Source: an uncultured Alphaproteobacteria bacterium
GTDB taxonomy: Bacteria > Pseudomonadota > Alphaproteobacteria > RF32 > CAG-239
Assembly: GCA_944391355.1 (NCBI GenBank)
Contig: CALXTG010000084.1
Location: 1-5,532, forward strand
Direction: 5' to 3'
Length of the DNA: 5,532 nt
Below, one piece after another: positions 1 to 5,532 of this stretch. The translations under genes and the position numbers were made by a program. A model generated the notes under the pieces. It searched no databases. It had not been told where the DNA came from and saw nothing but the letters and a program-made list of their open reading frames with translations. Numbering within the stretch: position 1 is the first letter of the stretch; every line of letters begins with the position of its first letter.

Positions 1-1
1 G

Positions 2-1861
2 GCTCTGTGGACCGTGGCAATGGTCGGACAGTTTGCCAATTTTGACAAGCATTCGATGTTCGGCAGTTTTGCCGATGCTTATCTCGGCCATGATATCGGG
101 CTGTTGTTGTTTAGTTTTTCGCATATTTTCCTTGGAGCGGTTGTCGGGGTTGCTTTCTTTATCTATTTGGTAACCGCCAGCAAACAGGGAATTGCCTATT
201 TTGTGGGAATTTTGCTTTTGGCCTGGGTCGGAATTGCTTTTCATCAGTATACTCTTCGGCATGAAAAGAACGATTATGCCGTTCTGTTTGAAAATAAAAA
301 TGAAAAAACTGTTGAGGCCAATGCTAAAGATAAGCGGTTTGTTTATATCGCGATCCCGGAGCTGACATCTTATAATTATATGTTGGATATGATGAACAGC
401 AAGGTTCCGGATGCTCCGGCCAATCAAAAGCTGGAAAAAACGCGTGATGTGATGCTGGGGTTTTATATCCGCAACGGATTTAAATATTATGCCAATGCCT
501 ATGTTAACGATTATGATCCGTTTTATAATATTGCCGAGACATTTAATATCGGCAGCGGCAAAGATGTTAAAGAGGTAATGCAGAAAAATGTCAGTATCAA
601 CGGTTTGTGGCGTTTTCATAATCTGGCGCCGAAATATGTCTATCTGAAAGAGAATTTCCTTTTTAATATCTTTAATTGTTCAAAATATGATGTCAGGGCC
701 TATCAATCTCAGGGAATTGAGATGTGTGAGGAAAACGGCGAAATTAATGTCGGTAAATGTGTCGAAAAACGCGGCTTGCCGATAAGTCTGGATAAGACTG
801 ATTATTCCATGAAAGACCGGACAATGATTTTGCTGGCCGAATGGATTGAAAGTATGGATTTGCTTGACGGTTTCCCGAGTTTTTATAAACTGCTTCGGAC
901 GTTTTCAGATGCCGATAAGCTGCCGACTTTAGGAATCAGCTATAAAGACATCTATGTGATTGATTCTCTGCAGGCTTTGGATGTTGCCGGGAAAGATATT
1001 GCCGAAGATAAAGGAAACAAGGCTTATTTTATCTACGTCGATATGCCGAAGATGTATGTTTATGATGAATTTTGCCGGTTGAAACCTTTGAGTGAGTGGC
1101 AGACCAAAAACAGTCTGCCGTGGGTAACATTGCAGGATAATTTTGAAAAGCGCGGCGATTATGCCGACCAGATTCGCTGTTTATACGGCAAATTGGAAGA
1201 ATTTATGCAGAATCTGCGTAAAAACGGTCTTTATGAAAATACGGTAGTGGTCTTGCAGGGAGCTGTCGGGATTGATGGCTTGGGTAAAGGCAATACCAAT
1301 GACTTTGTCAACACGACCAAGAATGAAAAACTTGTGTCTATGGCAATCAGAGATCCGTTTAAGAATAAGTTTGACGTCAGTTATGATATGTGCTCGGCGC
1401 CGAATATTCTTAAACAGTATCTGTTCAAAAAAGGCAGCTGCGAAGATTTTACGGCGTTGAATCTTCATCCGGATGCTTTGGAAGTTTTGAAGCAGAATAT
1501 TATGACATATCGGATTACACCGCGGAATATTAAGGCTGCGCAGCAGAATTTCGGAGGCTGGTATAACGAATGGGCAAAAATTAATCAGGTTGAAGCTTTG
1601 CCGGTGGTTGTTAATAATGATGATATTGCCGAGGAAAGCGATACTTTAGAACAGGGGAATATCCAAGAAGGGCGTGAAGTTAAAGCCGTCGAAGTAAAAA
1701 CGGTTGAGGAGCAGGCCGAGCAGCCGGAGGCAGAAACCAAGAATCTGATGCAGGAAATGCAAAAAACGCAGCAAAGCGGCAATAGTGACGAAGTTCAGCC
1801 GGTTCCGGCAAATGATAATCAGCCGCAGGAAAAGATTGAGATTAAAGTTATTGAAAAATAG
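2..1861 (+). CDS. Membrane-anchored protein with degenerate sulfatase/alkaline-phosphatase-like domain (5' partial)
   Basis: The reading frame is open to the left edge, so the true start is probably outside the window; a GTG at 14 is the first internal candidate, and residues below count from it. Two hydrophobic segments (about 28-55 and 59-77) anchor a large domain (about 105-525) that is probably extracytoplasmic. The layout resembles the LtaS/phosphoethanolamine transferase/YejM-PbgA superfamily: a hydrophobic strand ending in an acidic residue (FVYIAIPELTS, 109-119), a second strand (AYFIYVDMP, near 337), and a helix then strand LRKNGLYENTVVVLQGAVG (about 401-419) where sulfatases read NTvviiSDHG. 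The Asp-His metal ligands of that motif are absent and no HxP motif follows the second strand, so catalysis looks lost, as in YejM. Seven cysteines (222, 238, 249, 354, 389, 460, 476) could form disulfides. The last ~80 residues are Glu/Gln-rich and probably disordered. It is transcribed with yejE, 9 bases away. Membrane anchoring is fairly sure; the fold assignment is inference from pattern, and the function is unknown. Confidence 0.72.
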   Translation, partial: ALWTVAMVGQFANFDKHSMFGSFADAYLGHDIGLLLFSFSHIFLGAVVGVAFFIYLVTASKQGIAYFVGILLLAWVGIAFHQYTLRHEKNDYAVLFENKNEKTVEANAKDKRFVYIAIPELTSYNYMLDMMNSKVPDAPANQKLEKTRDVMLGFYIRNGFKYYANAYVNDYDPFYNIAETFNIGSGKDVKEVMQKNVSINGLWRFHNLAPKYVYLKENFLFNIFNCSKYDVRAYQSQGIEMCEENGEINVGKCVEKRGLPISLDKTDYSMKDRTMILLAEWIESMDLLDGFPSFYKLLRTFSDADKLPTLGISYKDIYVIDSLQALDVAGKDIAEDKGNKAYFIYVDMPKMYVYDEFCRLKPLSEWQTKNSLPWVTLQDNFEKRGDYADQIRCLYGKLEEFMQNLRKNGLYENTVVVLQGAVGIDGLGKGNTNDFVNTTKNEKLVSMAIRDPFKNKFDVSYDMCSAPNILKQYLFKKGSCEDFTALNLHPDALEVLKQNIMTYRITPRNIKAAQQNFGGWYNEWAKINQVEALPVVVNNDDIAEESDTLEQGNIQEGREVKAVEVKTVEEQAEQPEAETKNLMQEMQKTQQSGNSDEVQPVPANDNQPQEKIEIKVIEK

Positions 1862-1865
1862 GCGG
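1860..1865 (+). promoter_or_regulatory. Ribosome binding site that supports the TTG start of yejE
   Basis: AGGCGG is one mismatch from AGGAGG and sits five bases before the TTG at 1871. It overlaps the last two bases of the preceding TAG stop codon. No ATG is available near the start of the yejE frame. The next alternative, GTG at 1892, has no Shine-Dalgarno-like sequence before it. The overlap with the upstream stop suggests translational coupling. Confidence 0.5.
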
Positions 1866-1870
1866 TAAGT

Positions 1871-2920
1871 TTGGGCAAAATTAAAGAATTTGTGACGGCA
1901 AAAATTTCTCCCTTAACCCGAAAAAGGCTGGCAGCATTCAGGCGTAATAAGCGGGCAGCTTATGCGGCGGCCATTTTTTTGACAATGTTTGTTTTGAGTT
2001 TATTTTCTGAATTAATAGCCAATGATAAACCATTGATAATTCATTATAAAAATGAGTGGCATTTCCCGCTGCTGCATGACTATCAGGATTTGACTTTCGG
2101 GGGAGATTTTCCGACTCCGGCCGATTATCGTGATCCGTTTATCAAGGCCAATATTGAAGCTGACGGCTGGATGCTGATGCCGCCGGTGCCGTTCTCGTTT
2201 AATACCGTGGATTATGATATGATGACACCGACCCCGGCGCCGCCGTCGGCTACACACTGGCTGGGAACCGATGATGAGGGCAGAGATATTCTGGCGCGGA
2301 TTTTGTATGGCTTGCGGCTGTCGGTCGTCTTTGCTTTTCTTCTGACGCTGGTTTCTTCTCTTATCGGGATTATTGCCGGAGCGGTGCAGGGGTATTTCGG
2401 CGGTAAAGTTGATATTTTTTTACAGCGGTTTATGGAAATTTGGGAATCTTTGCCGCAGTTGTTTATTCTGATTATTGTTGCCAGTATTTTTACGCCGACT
2501 TTTTGGAGTTTGTTGGTTATTCTGCTGTTTTTCTCATGGATGAGTCTGACCGGCGTGGTGCGGGCGGAGTTTTTGCGGACGCGGAATCTGGAGTTTGTTA
2601 AAGCGGCCAAGGCTTTGGGGGTCAGCAATTGGCGGATTATGTACCGCCATATTCTGCCCAATGCCGTGGTGGCGACGATTACTTTTGTTCCTTTTCTGTT
2701 ATCCGAGGCGATTGTTTCGCTGACAGCCCTAGATTTTCTTGGCTTGGGGTTGCCTTATGAATATCCGTCGCTCGGGGATCTGGTTCGTCAGGGCAAGGAT
2801 AATCTGCAGGCGCCTTGGATTGGAATTACAATCTTCATTGTCCTTTCTACCTTGCTGACTTTGCTTATTTTTATCGGTGAAGGGGTGCGCGACGCCTTTG
2901 ATGCGAGGAAGAATAAATAA
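1871..2920 (+). CDS. yejE: Microcin C/oligopeptide-type ABC transporter inner-membrane permease YejE
   Basis: This is one of the two membrane permeases of the YejABEF peptide importer, which in enterobacteria takes up microcin C and has been linked to resistance to antimicrobial peptides. The 349-residue length matches the family (about 340). Residues 46-54 (SELIANDKP), the FPLL and FGGDF stretches and the ADYRDP motif (84-89) follow the E. coli YejE N-terminal periplasmic region closely. An N-terminal membrane segment (about 29-48) precedes that region. HWLGTDDEGRD (129-139) opens the binding-protein-dependent transport domain, with further membrane segments near 150-172, 195-230, 267-288 and 317-336. 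The EAA coupling loop lies at about 241-266 (FVKAAKALGVSNWRI, then HILPN) and docks on the ATPase. The C-terminus ends GEGVRDAFDARKNK, as in the family. Translation apparently starts at TTG, supported by AGGCGG upstream. The upstream neighbour is not yejB, the usual one. Confidence 0.95.
   Translation: MGKIKEFVTAKISPLTRKRLAAFRRNKRAAYAAAIFLTMFVLSLFSELIANDKPLIIHYKNEWHFPLLHDYQDLTFGGDFPTPADYRDPFIKANIEADGWMLMPPVPFSFNTVDYDMMTPTPAPPSATHWLGTDDEGRDILARILYGLRLSVVFAFLLTLVSSLIGIIAGAVQGYFGGKVDIFLQRFMEIWESLPQLFILIIVASIFTPTFWSLLVILLFFSWMSLTGVVRAEFLRTRNLEFVKAAKALGVSNWRIMYRHILPNAVVATITFVPFLLSEAIVSLTALDFLGLGLPYEYPSLGDLVRQGKDNLQAPWIGITIFIVLSTLLTLLIFIGEGVRDAFDARKNK
2906..2911 (+). promoter_or_regulatory. Ribosome binding site of yejF inside the yejE 3' end
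   Basis: AGGAAG lies eight bases before the ATG at 2920 and within the last codons of yejE. With the TAATG stop/start overlap it indicates coupled translation of permease and ATPase. Confidence 0.6.
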
Positions 2921-4506
2921 TGGCATTGCTGGAGATTAAAAATTTCGGTGTTAAATTCAAAAACGGAGCAGACGGCGAAGTCGTAACAGCTGTCGAAGAT
3001 GTTAATTTATCCTTGAAAGCCGGCGAGGTGTTGGGAATTGTCGGAGAGTCCGGTTCCGGGAAATCGGTAACAGCTTTGTCGGTTTTGGGGCTGCTGCCTT
3101 ATCCCAAAGCTTTTCATCCGGCGGGGAGCTCAATTAAGTTTAATGGCTGTGAGCTGATAAATTCGCCGGATTTACAGCATATTCGAGGGGATAAAATTGC
3201 TTTTATTTTTCAGGAACCGATGTCCTCTCTGAATCCGCTGCACCGGATTGAAAAGCAAATTGCCGAAACGCTGATGCTGCATCGCGGCATGAACCGGCGC
3301 CAGGCACGGCGCGAAGTGTTGCGTTTACTGAAGCTGACCGGAATCAAAAATGCTCGTAAACGGATGAGAGCATATCCTTTTGAATTATCCGGAGGCCAGC
3401 GGCAAAGAGTGATGATTGCCATGGCAATTGCCAATCATCCGGAGATTTTGATTGCCGATGAACCGACTACGGCGTTAGATGTCACAGTGCAGAAGCAAAT
3501 CCTTGATTTGTTATTGGATTTGAAAGAAAAACTGCAGATGTCGATGATTTTTATTACGCATGATCTGAGGATCGTACGGCAGATTGCCGACCGGGTAGCG
3601 GTAATGCATAAAGGACGCATTGTTGAGCAGGGAACGGTTGACGAGGTATTTAATACGCCACGCCATAATTATACCAAAACATTAATTTCATCTTCTCCAT
3701 TGTTGAAAAACAATGATAAAATATGCGAAGATGTTTTGCTTAAAGCGGAAAATCTGAAGGTTTATTTTCCGTTAAAGCGCGGTTTTTGGGGCAGGGTGAA
3801 GGAATATGTGAAGGCAGTTGACGGTATTTCGCTGCAGTTATGCCGGGGCGAAACTTTAGGAATTGTCGGGGAATCCGGTTCGGGGAAAACAACGCTCGGT
3901 ATGGCTTTGGCAAAAATGAATAAATTTTCCGGCGATTTATTTCTAAATAATATCAATGTAAATCAACAAGATAACAGAGCAAGTAAAAGTTTTAGAAAAA
4001 CTGTTCAGATTGTTTTTCAGGATCCGTTTAACTCTTTAAACCCGCGTATGAGTGTGGAAGAGATTGTGGCGGAAGGGTTGCATGTGCATTTTCCGGCAAT
4101 GGGAAAAGAGGAGAAAAAACGCCGGGTTGTCGAAGCCTTAAAAGAAGTCGGTTTAACCGCAGAGGCAGTCGGGAAATATCCGCATGAATTTTCCGGCGGG
4201 CAGAGACAGCGGATTGCCATCGCACGAGCATTGATTTTGGAACCGGAGCTGCTGATTTTGGATGAGCCGACTTCAGCTTTGGATGTTACGGTACAGAAAC
4301 AGATTATTGAGCTGTTGCAGCGGATACAACGTGAACGTAATCTGGCATATATTTTTATTTCGCATGATATGAAAGCGGTTAAAGCAATGTCTGATCGGAT
4401 TGCGGTTATGAAAGACGGAAAAATCGTTGAACTTGGCAATCGTGATGACATTTTTGAAAATCCCAGGGATAAATATACGCAGACCTTAATTGCCGCATCT
4501 ATATAA
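2920..4506 (+). CDS. yejF: Microcin C/oligopeptide-type ABC transporter double ATP-binding protein YejF
   Basis: This cytoplasmic ATPase powers the YejABEF peptide importer and carries two complete nucleotide-binding domains in one chain; its 528 residues nearly equal E. coli YejF (529). NBD1: Walker A GESGSGKS at 42-49, Q-loop FQEPMSSLNP with Q98, signature LSGGQ at 156-160, Walker B ILIADEP at 176-182, D-loop TALD at 184-187, switch His214. NBD2: Walker A GESGSGKT at 317-324, Q-loop FQDPFNSLNP with Q367, signature FSGGQ at 424-428, Walker B LLILDEP at 444-450, switch His482. Both sites therefore look catalytically competent. Each half ends in the oligopeptide-transporter tail (YTKTLISSSP at 251-260, YTQTLIAAS at 519-527). 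The ATG overlaps the yejE stop codon by one base, so permease and ATPase are made together. A stretch between Walker A and Q-loop of NBD2 (about 332-360) is unusually Asn/Gln/Lys-rich and AT-rich in DNA. Fusion of both ATPases in one protein is normal for YejF and distinguishes it from separate DppD/DppF or OppD/OppF. Confidence 0.96.
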   Translation: MALLEIKNFGVKFKNGADGEVVTAVEDVNLSLKAGEVLGIVGESGSGKSVTALSVLGLLPYPKAFHPAGSSIKFNGCELINSPDLQHIRGDKIAFIFQEPMSSLNPLHRIEKQIAETLMLHRGMNRRQARREVLRLLKLTGIKNARKRMRAYPFELSGGQRQRVMIAMAIANHPEILIADEPTTALDVTVQKQILDLLLDLKEKLQMSMIFITHDLRIVRQIADRVAVMHKGRIVEQGTVDEVFNTPRHNYTKTLISSSPLLKNNDKICEDVLLKAENLKVYFPLKRGFWGRVKEYVKAVDGISLQLCRGETLGIVGESGSGKTTLGMALAKMNKFSGDLFLNNINVNQQDNRASKSFRKTVQIVFQDPFNSLNPRMSVEEIVAEGLHVHFPAMGKEEKKRRVVEALKEVGLTAEAVGKYPHEFSGGQRQRIAIARALILEPELLILDEPTSALDVTVQKQIIELLQRIQRERNLAYIFISHDMKAVKAMSDRIAVMKDGKIVELGNRDDIFENPRDKYTQTLIAASI

Positions 4507-5226
4507 ATTTAAATGAGCTCTAATGACGAGCTGAGACTGTGTGATGATTTAAAAATAATTTTGCGCGCTGTCAGCGGTTCATACTTTGCAATAATGCAAA
4601 TTGGTAGATTTTATTATTCATATTATTTCCTGTTGATTATTTTAATATAAATTATACATAATAAACATTATGCGACAAAATGTGTTATGGTTAAGGGAAG
4701 AATTTAGAGATAATCCCCTGTCAAAACAATGGGATATCGATTTTGTCAAAGGTTAATGAGATTTGCCGTTCAATTGAGACTTTTCAGGTTGACTGTGAAA
4801 CTTAATGATTTTTCTTTCTGATTTGAGGCAGCTTCGTTCAATTACTTTTATTTTATGATTTTATGTGAGCTGTTTTAGCAAAATCAGTTTTATGCGAAGC
4901 TATGCGCTTTGCTTGGTACCAAACAAAGGAATAAAAAGTTTTTGTTACAATTTGAAAATTTTTAATCCAGGCTGTTTGATGTGTTCTGTCTGTATTCAGT
5001 TTTGTTAGACTTGGGAAATTCCATTGAATGGAATAAAGTTAGGTATACTTCCCTGCTCTGTCTGCCAAGTTTGGAAAAATGATGTTCGAAATTCATTATC
5101 TTCCGCCGGATATGGAAATTGTGACAAAATGCCGTTCTTTAAATAGTTTTAGACATAAAAAGAGGTTATGCTAAGCCTTTATTAACAGATGTTGATTAGA
5201 ATGGGAAATTATGATAATATATCTCT
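4507..5226. other. Long AT-rich intergenic region without a convincing gene
   Basis: The 720 bases between yejF and the palindromic element are visibly more AT-rich than the flanking genes. No ORF of recognisable family, tRNA, rRNA or transposase was seen. The region holds short plus-strand ORFs of 45, 28, 21 and 31 codons (starting at 4513, 4670, 4756 and 5079) and a 44-codon minus-strand ORF (5096 down to 4962), all without family resemblance. It also contains dyads at 4657-4672, 4907-4928 and 5018-5034, and a TATACT hexamer at 5044-5049. It may carry decayed coding sequence, regulatory sites for the downstream flagellin gene, or a small RNA; none of these can be decided by eye. Confidence 0.6.
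4585..4600 (+). terminator. Weak terminator-like hairpin after the yejEF operon
   Basis: TTTGCA, a four-base ATAA loop and TGCAAA form a perfect 6-bp stem about 80 bases after the yejF stop, followed by a T-rich stretch (to about 4620). The stem is AT-rich and the U-tract is not immediate, so this is a weak candidate. An earlier dyad at 4516-4532 (AGCTC / GAGCT, 7-base loop) has no T-run after it. The operon may instead end by Rho. Confidence 0.22.
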
Positions 5227-5389
5227 ATTGTCATGGTTTGATTTATTTTTATTGTCATGTTCGGACTTGATCCGAACATCCAGGTTAAATAATAAGGCTA
5301 ATTTATCGACCTGGATACTCGGGTCAAGCCCGAGTATGACAAATAAGGGAAATAGGTCAAGCTGGAGAATGACAGTAAGGGGAAACCAG
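5227..5389. repeat. Composite palindromic intergenic repeat element, alphaproteobacterial GLDP-type
   Basis: The core (5252-5342) is a nested inverted repeat. TTGTCAT at 5252-5258 pairs with ATGACAA at 5336-5342, and ATCCAGGT at 5278-5285 pairs with ACCTGGAT at 5309-5316. Between these, each arm forms its own perfect 7-bp hairpin: GTTCGGA/TCCGAAC around CTTGA (5259-5277), and ACTCGGG/CCCGAGT around TCAAG (5317-5335). A 23-base AT-rich loop separates the arms. The whole would fold as a cruciform or three-branched RNA. On the left, ATTGTCATG at 5227-5235 recurs at 5251-5259. On the right, 5323-5355 recurs in degenerate form at 5356-5389, a tandem period of about 33. Minus-strand translation gives VILGLDPSIQ, well known as a spurious product of dispersed repeats in alphaproteobacteria. 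No transposase is present; a REP/MITE-like non-autonomous element is the likeliest reading. Confidence 0.8.
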
Positions 5390-5395
5390 AATAAC

Positions 5396-5401
5396 AAGAG
5401 G
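5396..5401 (+). promoter_or_regulatory. Ribosome binding site of the flagellin gene
   Basis: AAGAGG lies eight bases before the ATG at 5410 and fixes that codon as the flagellin start. It falls directly after the degenerate end of the palindromic repeat, so the flagellin leader abuts or includes that element. Confidence 0.55.
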
Positions 5402-5409
5402 CCGAAAGA

Positions 5410-5532
5410 ATGTCGGGGATTTCGTTAACAGCGTCAATGCGCAGCAACTTGTTGAGCTTGCAGAATATTGCAAGACAACAGGATATTGTGCAGAATCGCC
5501 TGGCGACCGGCCTTAAAGTTTCTTCGGCAATT
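5410..5532 (+). CDS. Flagellin, N-terminal fragment (3' partial)
   Basis: Flagellin polymerises into the extracellular flagellar filament after export by the flagellar type III system. Only 41 codons are present and the frame is open at the right edge. The visible sequence is the conserved D0 helix start: MSGISLTASMRSNLLSLQ (1-18), then QNIARQQDIVQNRLATGLKV (18-37), with the RLATGLKVSSA block that leads into the usual D-N-P motif just beyond the window. The QNRLATGLKV wording, in place of the enterobacterial RLSSGLRINSA, is typical of short alphaproteobacterial flagellins. The ATG is supported by AAGAGG eight bases upstream. It is separated from yejF by about 900 bases, so it is most likely its own transcription unit. 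Which paralogue it is (fliC, flaA and so on) cannot be told from this fragment. Another D0-bearing protein, such as a hook-associated FlgL-like protein, is less likely. Confidence 0.88.
   Translation, partial: MSGISLTASMRSNLLSLQNIARQQDIVQNRLATGLKVSSAI

Noticed and set aside
2212..2661. 149-codon minus-strand ORF opposite yejE
   Set aside because: It lies wholly within yejE, whose family match is unambiguous; the antisense peptide is Arg/Ile-rich with no domain pattern.
4017..4451. 144-codon minus-strand ORF opposite the second ATPase domain of yejF
   Set aside because: It is the antisense shadow of conserved ABC ATPase motifs.
5082..5095. GTTCGAAATTC as a tRNA T-loop
   Set aside because: No matching acceptor stem, anticodon arm or D-arm could be found around it.
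5079..5174. 31-codon plus-strand ORF starting ATGATG
   Set aside because: There is only a poor ribosome binding site, the sequence matches no recognised family, and it ends in a chance-like basic tail; kept only as a mention in the intergenic entry.
5163..5183. AGGTTA-TGC-TAAgCCT followed by TTATT as an intrinsic terminator
   Set aside because: The stem is short with a bulged G and an interrupted T-run, and there is no gene upstream for it to serve.
5301..5307. TCGATAA on the minus strand as a sigma-28 -10 element
   Set aside because: It points away from flagellin, lies in the loop and stem edge of the repeat, and has no TAAA box at the right distance.
5227..5389. CRISPR array
   Set aside because: The repeated units are adjoining and degenerate with inverted arms, not identical direct repeats with unique spacers.
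5209..5397. 62-codon minus-strand ORF containing VILGLDPSIQ
   Set aside because: This is the well-known spurious product of alphaproteobacterial palindromic repeats; both arms read as the same peptide pattern.
5189..5428. 79-codon plus-strand ORF across the palindromic element
   Set aside because: Its sequence (WILGSSPSMT and similar) is the translation of the repeat, it overlaps the flagellin start, and it has no ribosome binding site.

Overview
The window comes from an alphaproteobacterium of low to moderate GC, with AT-rich intergenic DNA. Three things point there. A YejE/YejF pair closely follows the enterobacterial and alphaproteobacterial family. A flagellin N-terminus opening MSGISLTASMRSNLLSLQ is of the short alphaproteobacterial type. 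Just before it lies a palindromic intergenic element whose spurious translation reads VILGLDPSIQ, typical of alphaproteobacterial dispersed repeats. A host-associated or uncultured Rhodospirillales-like lineage is possible, but that is inference.

Positions 2-4506 are a tightly packed plus-strand operon of three genes. The first is the 3' part of a membrane-anchored protein with a large extracytoplasmic domain that resembles a degenerate sulfatase/alkaline-phosphatase fold (the LtaS / phosphoethanolamine transferase / YejM-PbgA superfamily). It ends in a charged, Gln/Glu-rich tail. Nine bases later comes yejE, the second permease of a microcin C/oligopeptide-type ABC importer, which appears to start at TTG. 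yejF, the double-ATPase subunit, overlaps the yejE stop codon by one base (TAATG). Together YejE and YejF would form half of the permease pair and the whole motor of a YejABEF importer. The YejB permease and YejA binding protein are not in the window. Where yejB is normally expected, directly before yejE, there is instead the sulfatase-like envelope protein.

Positions 4507-5226 are AT-rich and hold no convincing gene. They carry several short dyads, a weak terminator-like hairpin and a few very short ORFs. Positions 5227-5389 hold a composite inverted-repeat element. Its two main arms each contain a perfect 7-bp hairpin, and the two hairpins differ by paired, base-pairing-preserving substitutions. 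Degenerate partial copies flank it on both sides.

Positions 5410-5532 are the first 41 codons of a flagellin gene that runs off the window, preceded by a good ribosome binding site. The peptide-transport operon and the flagellin gene are probably separate transcription units. No convincing sigma-28 or sigma-54 flagellar promoter was found by eye between them, so the promoter remains unresolved.
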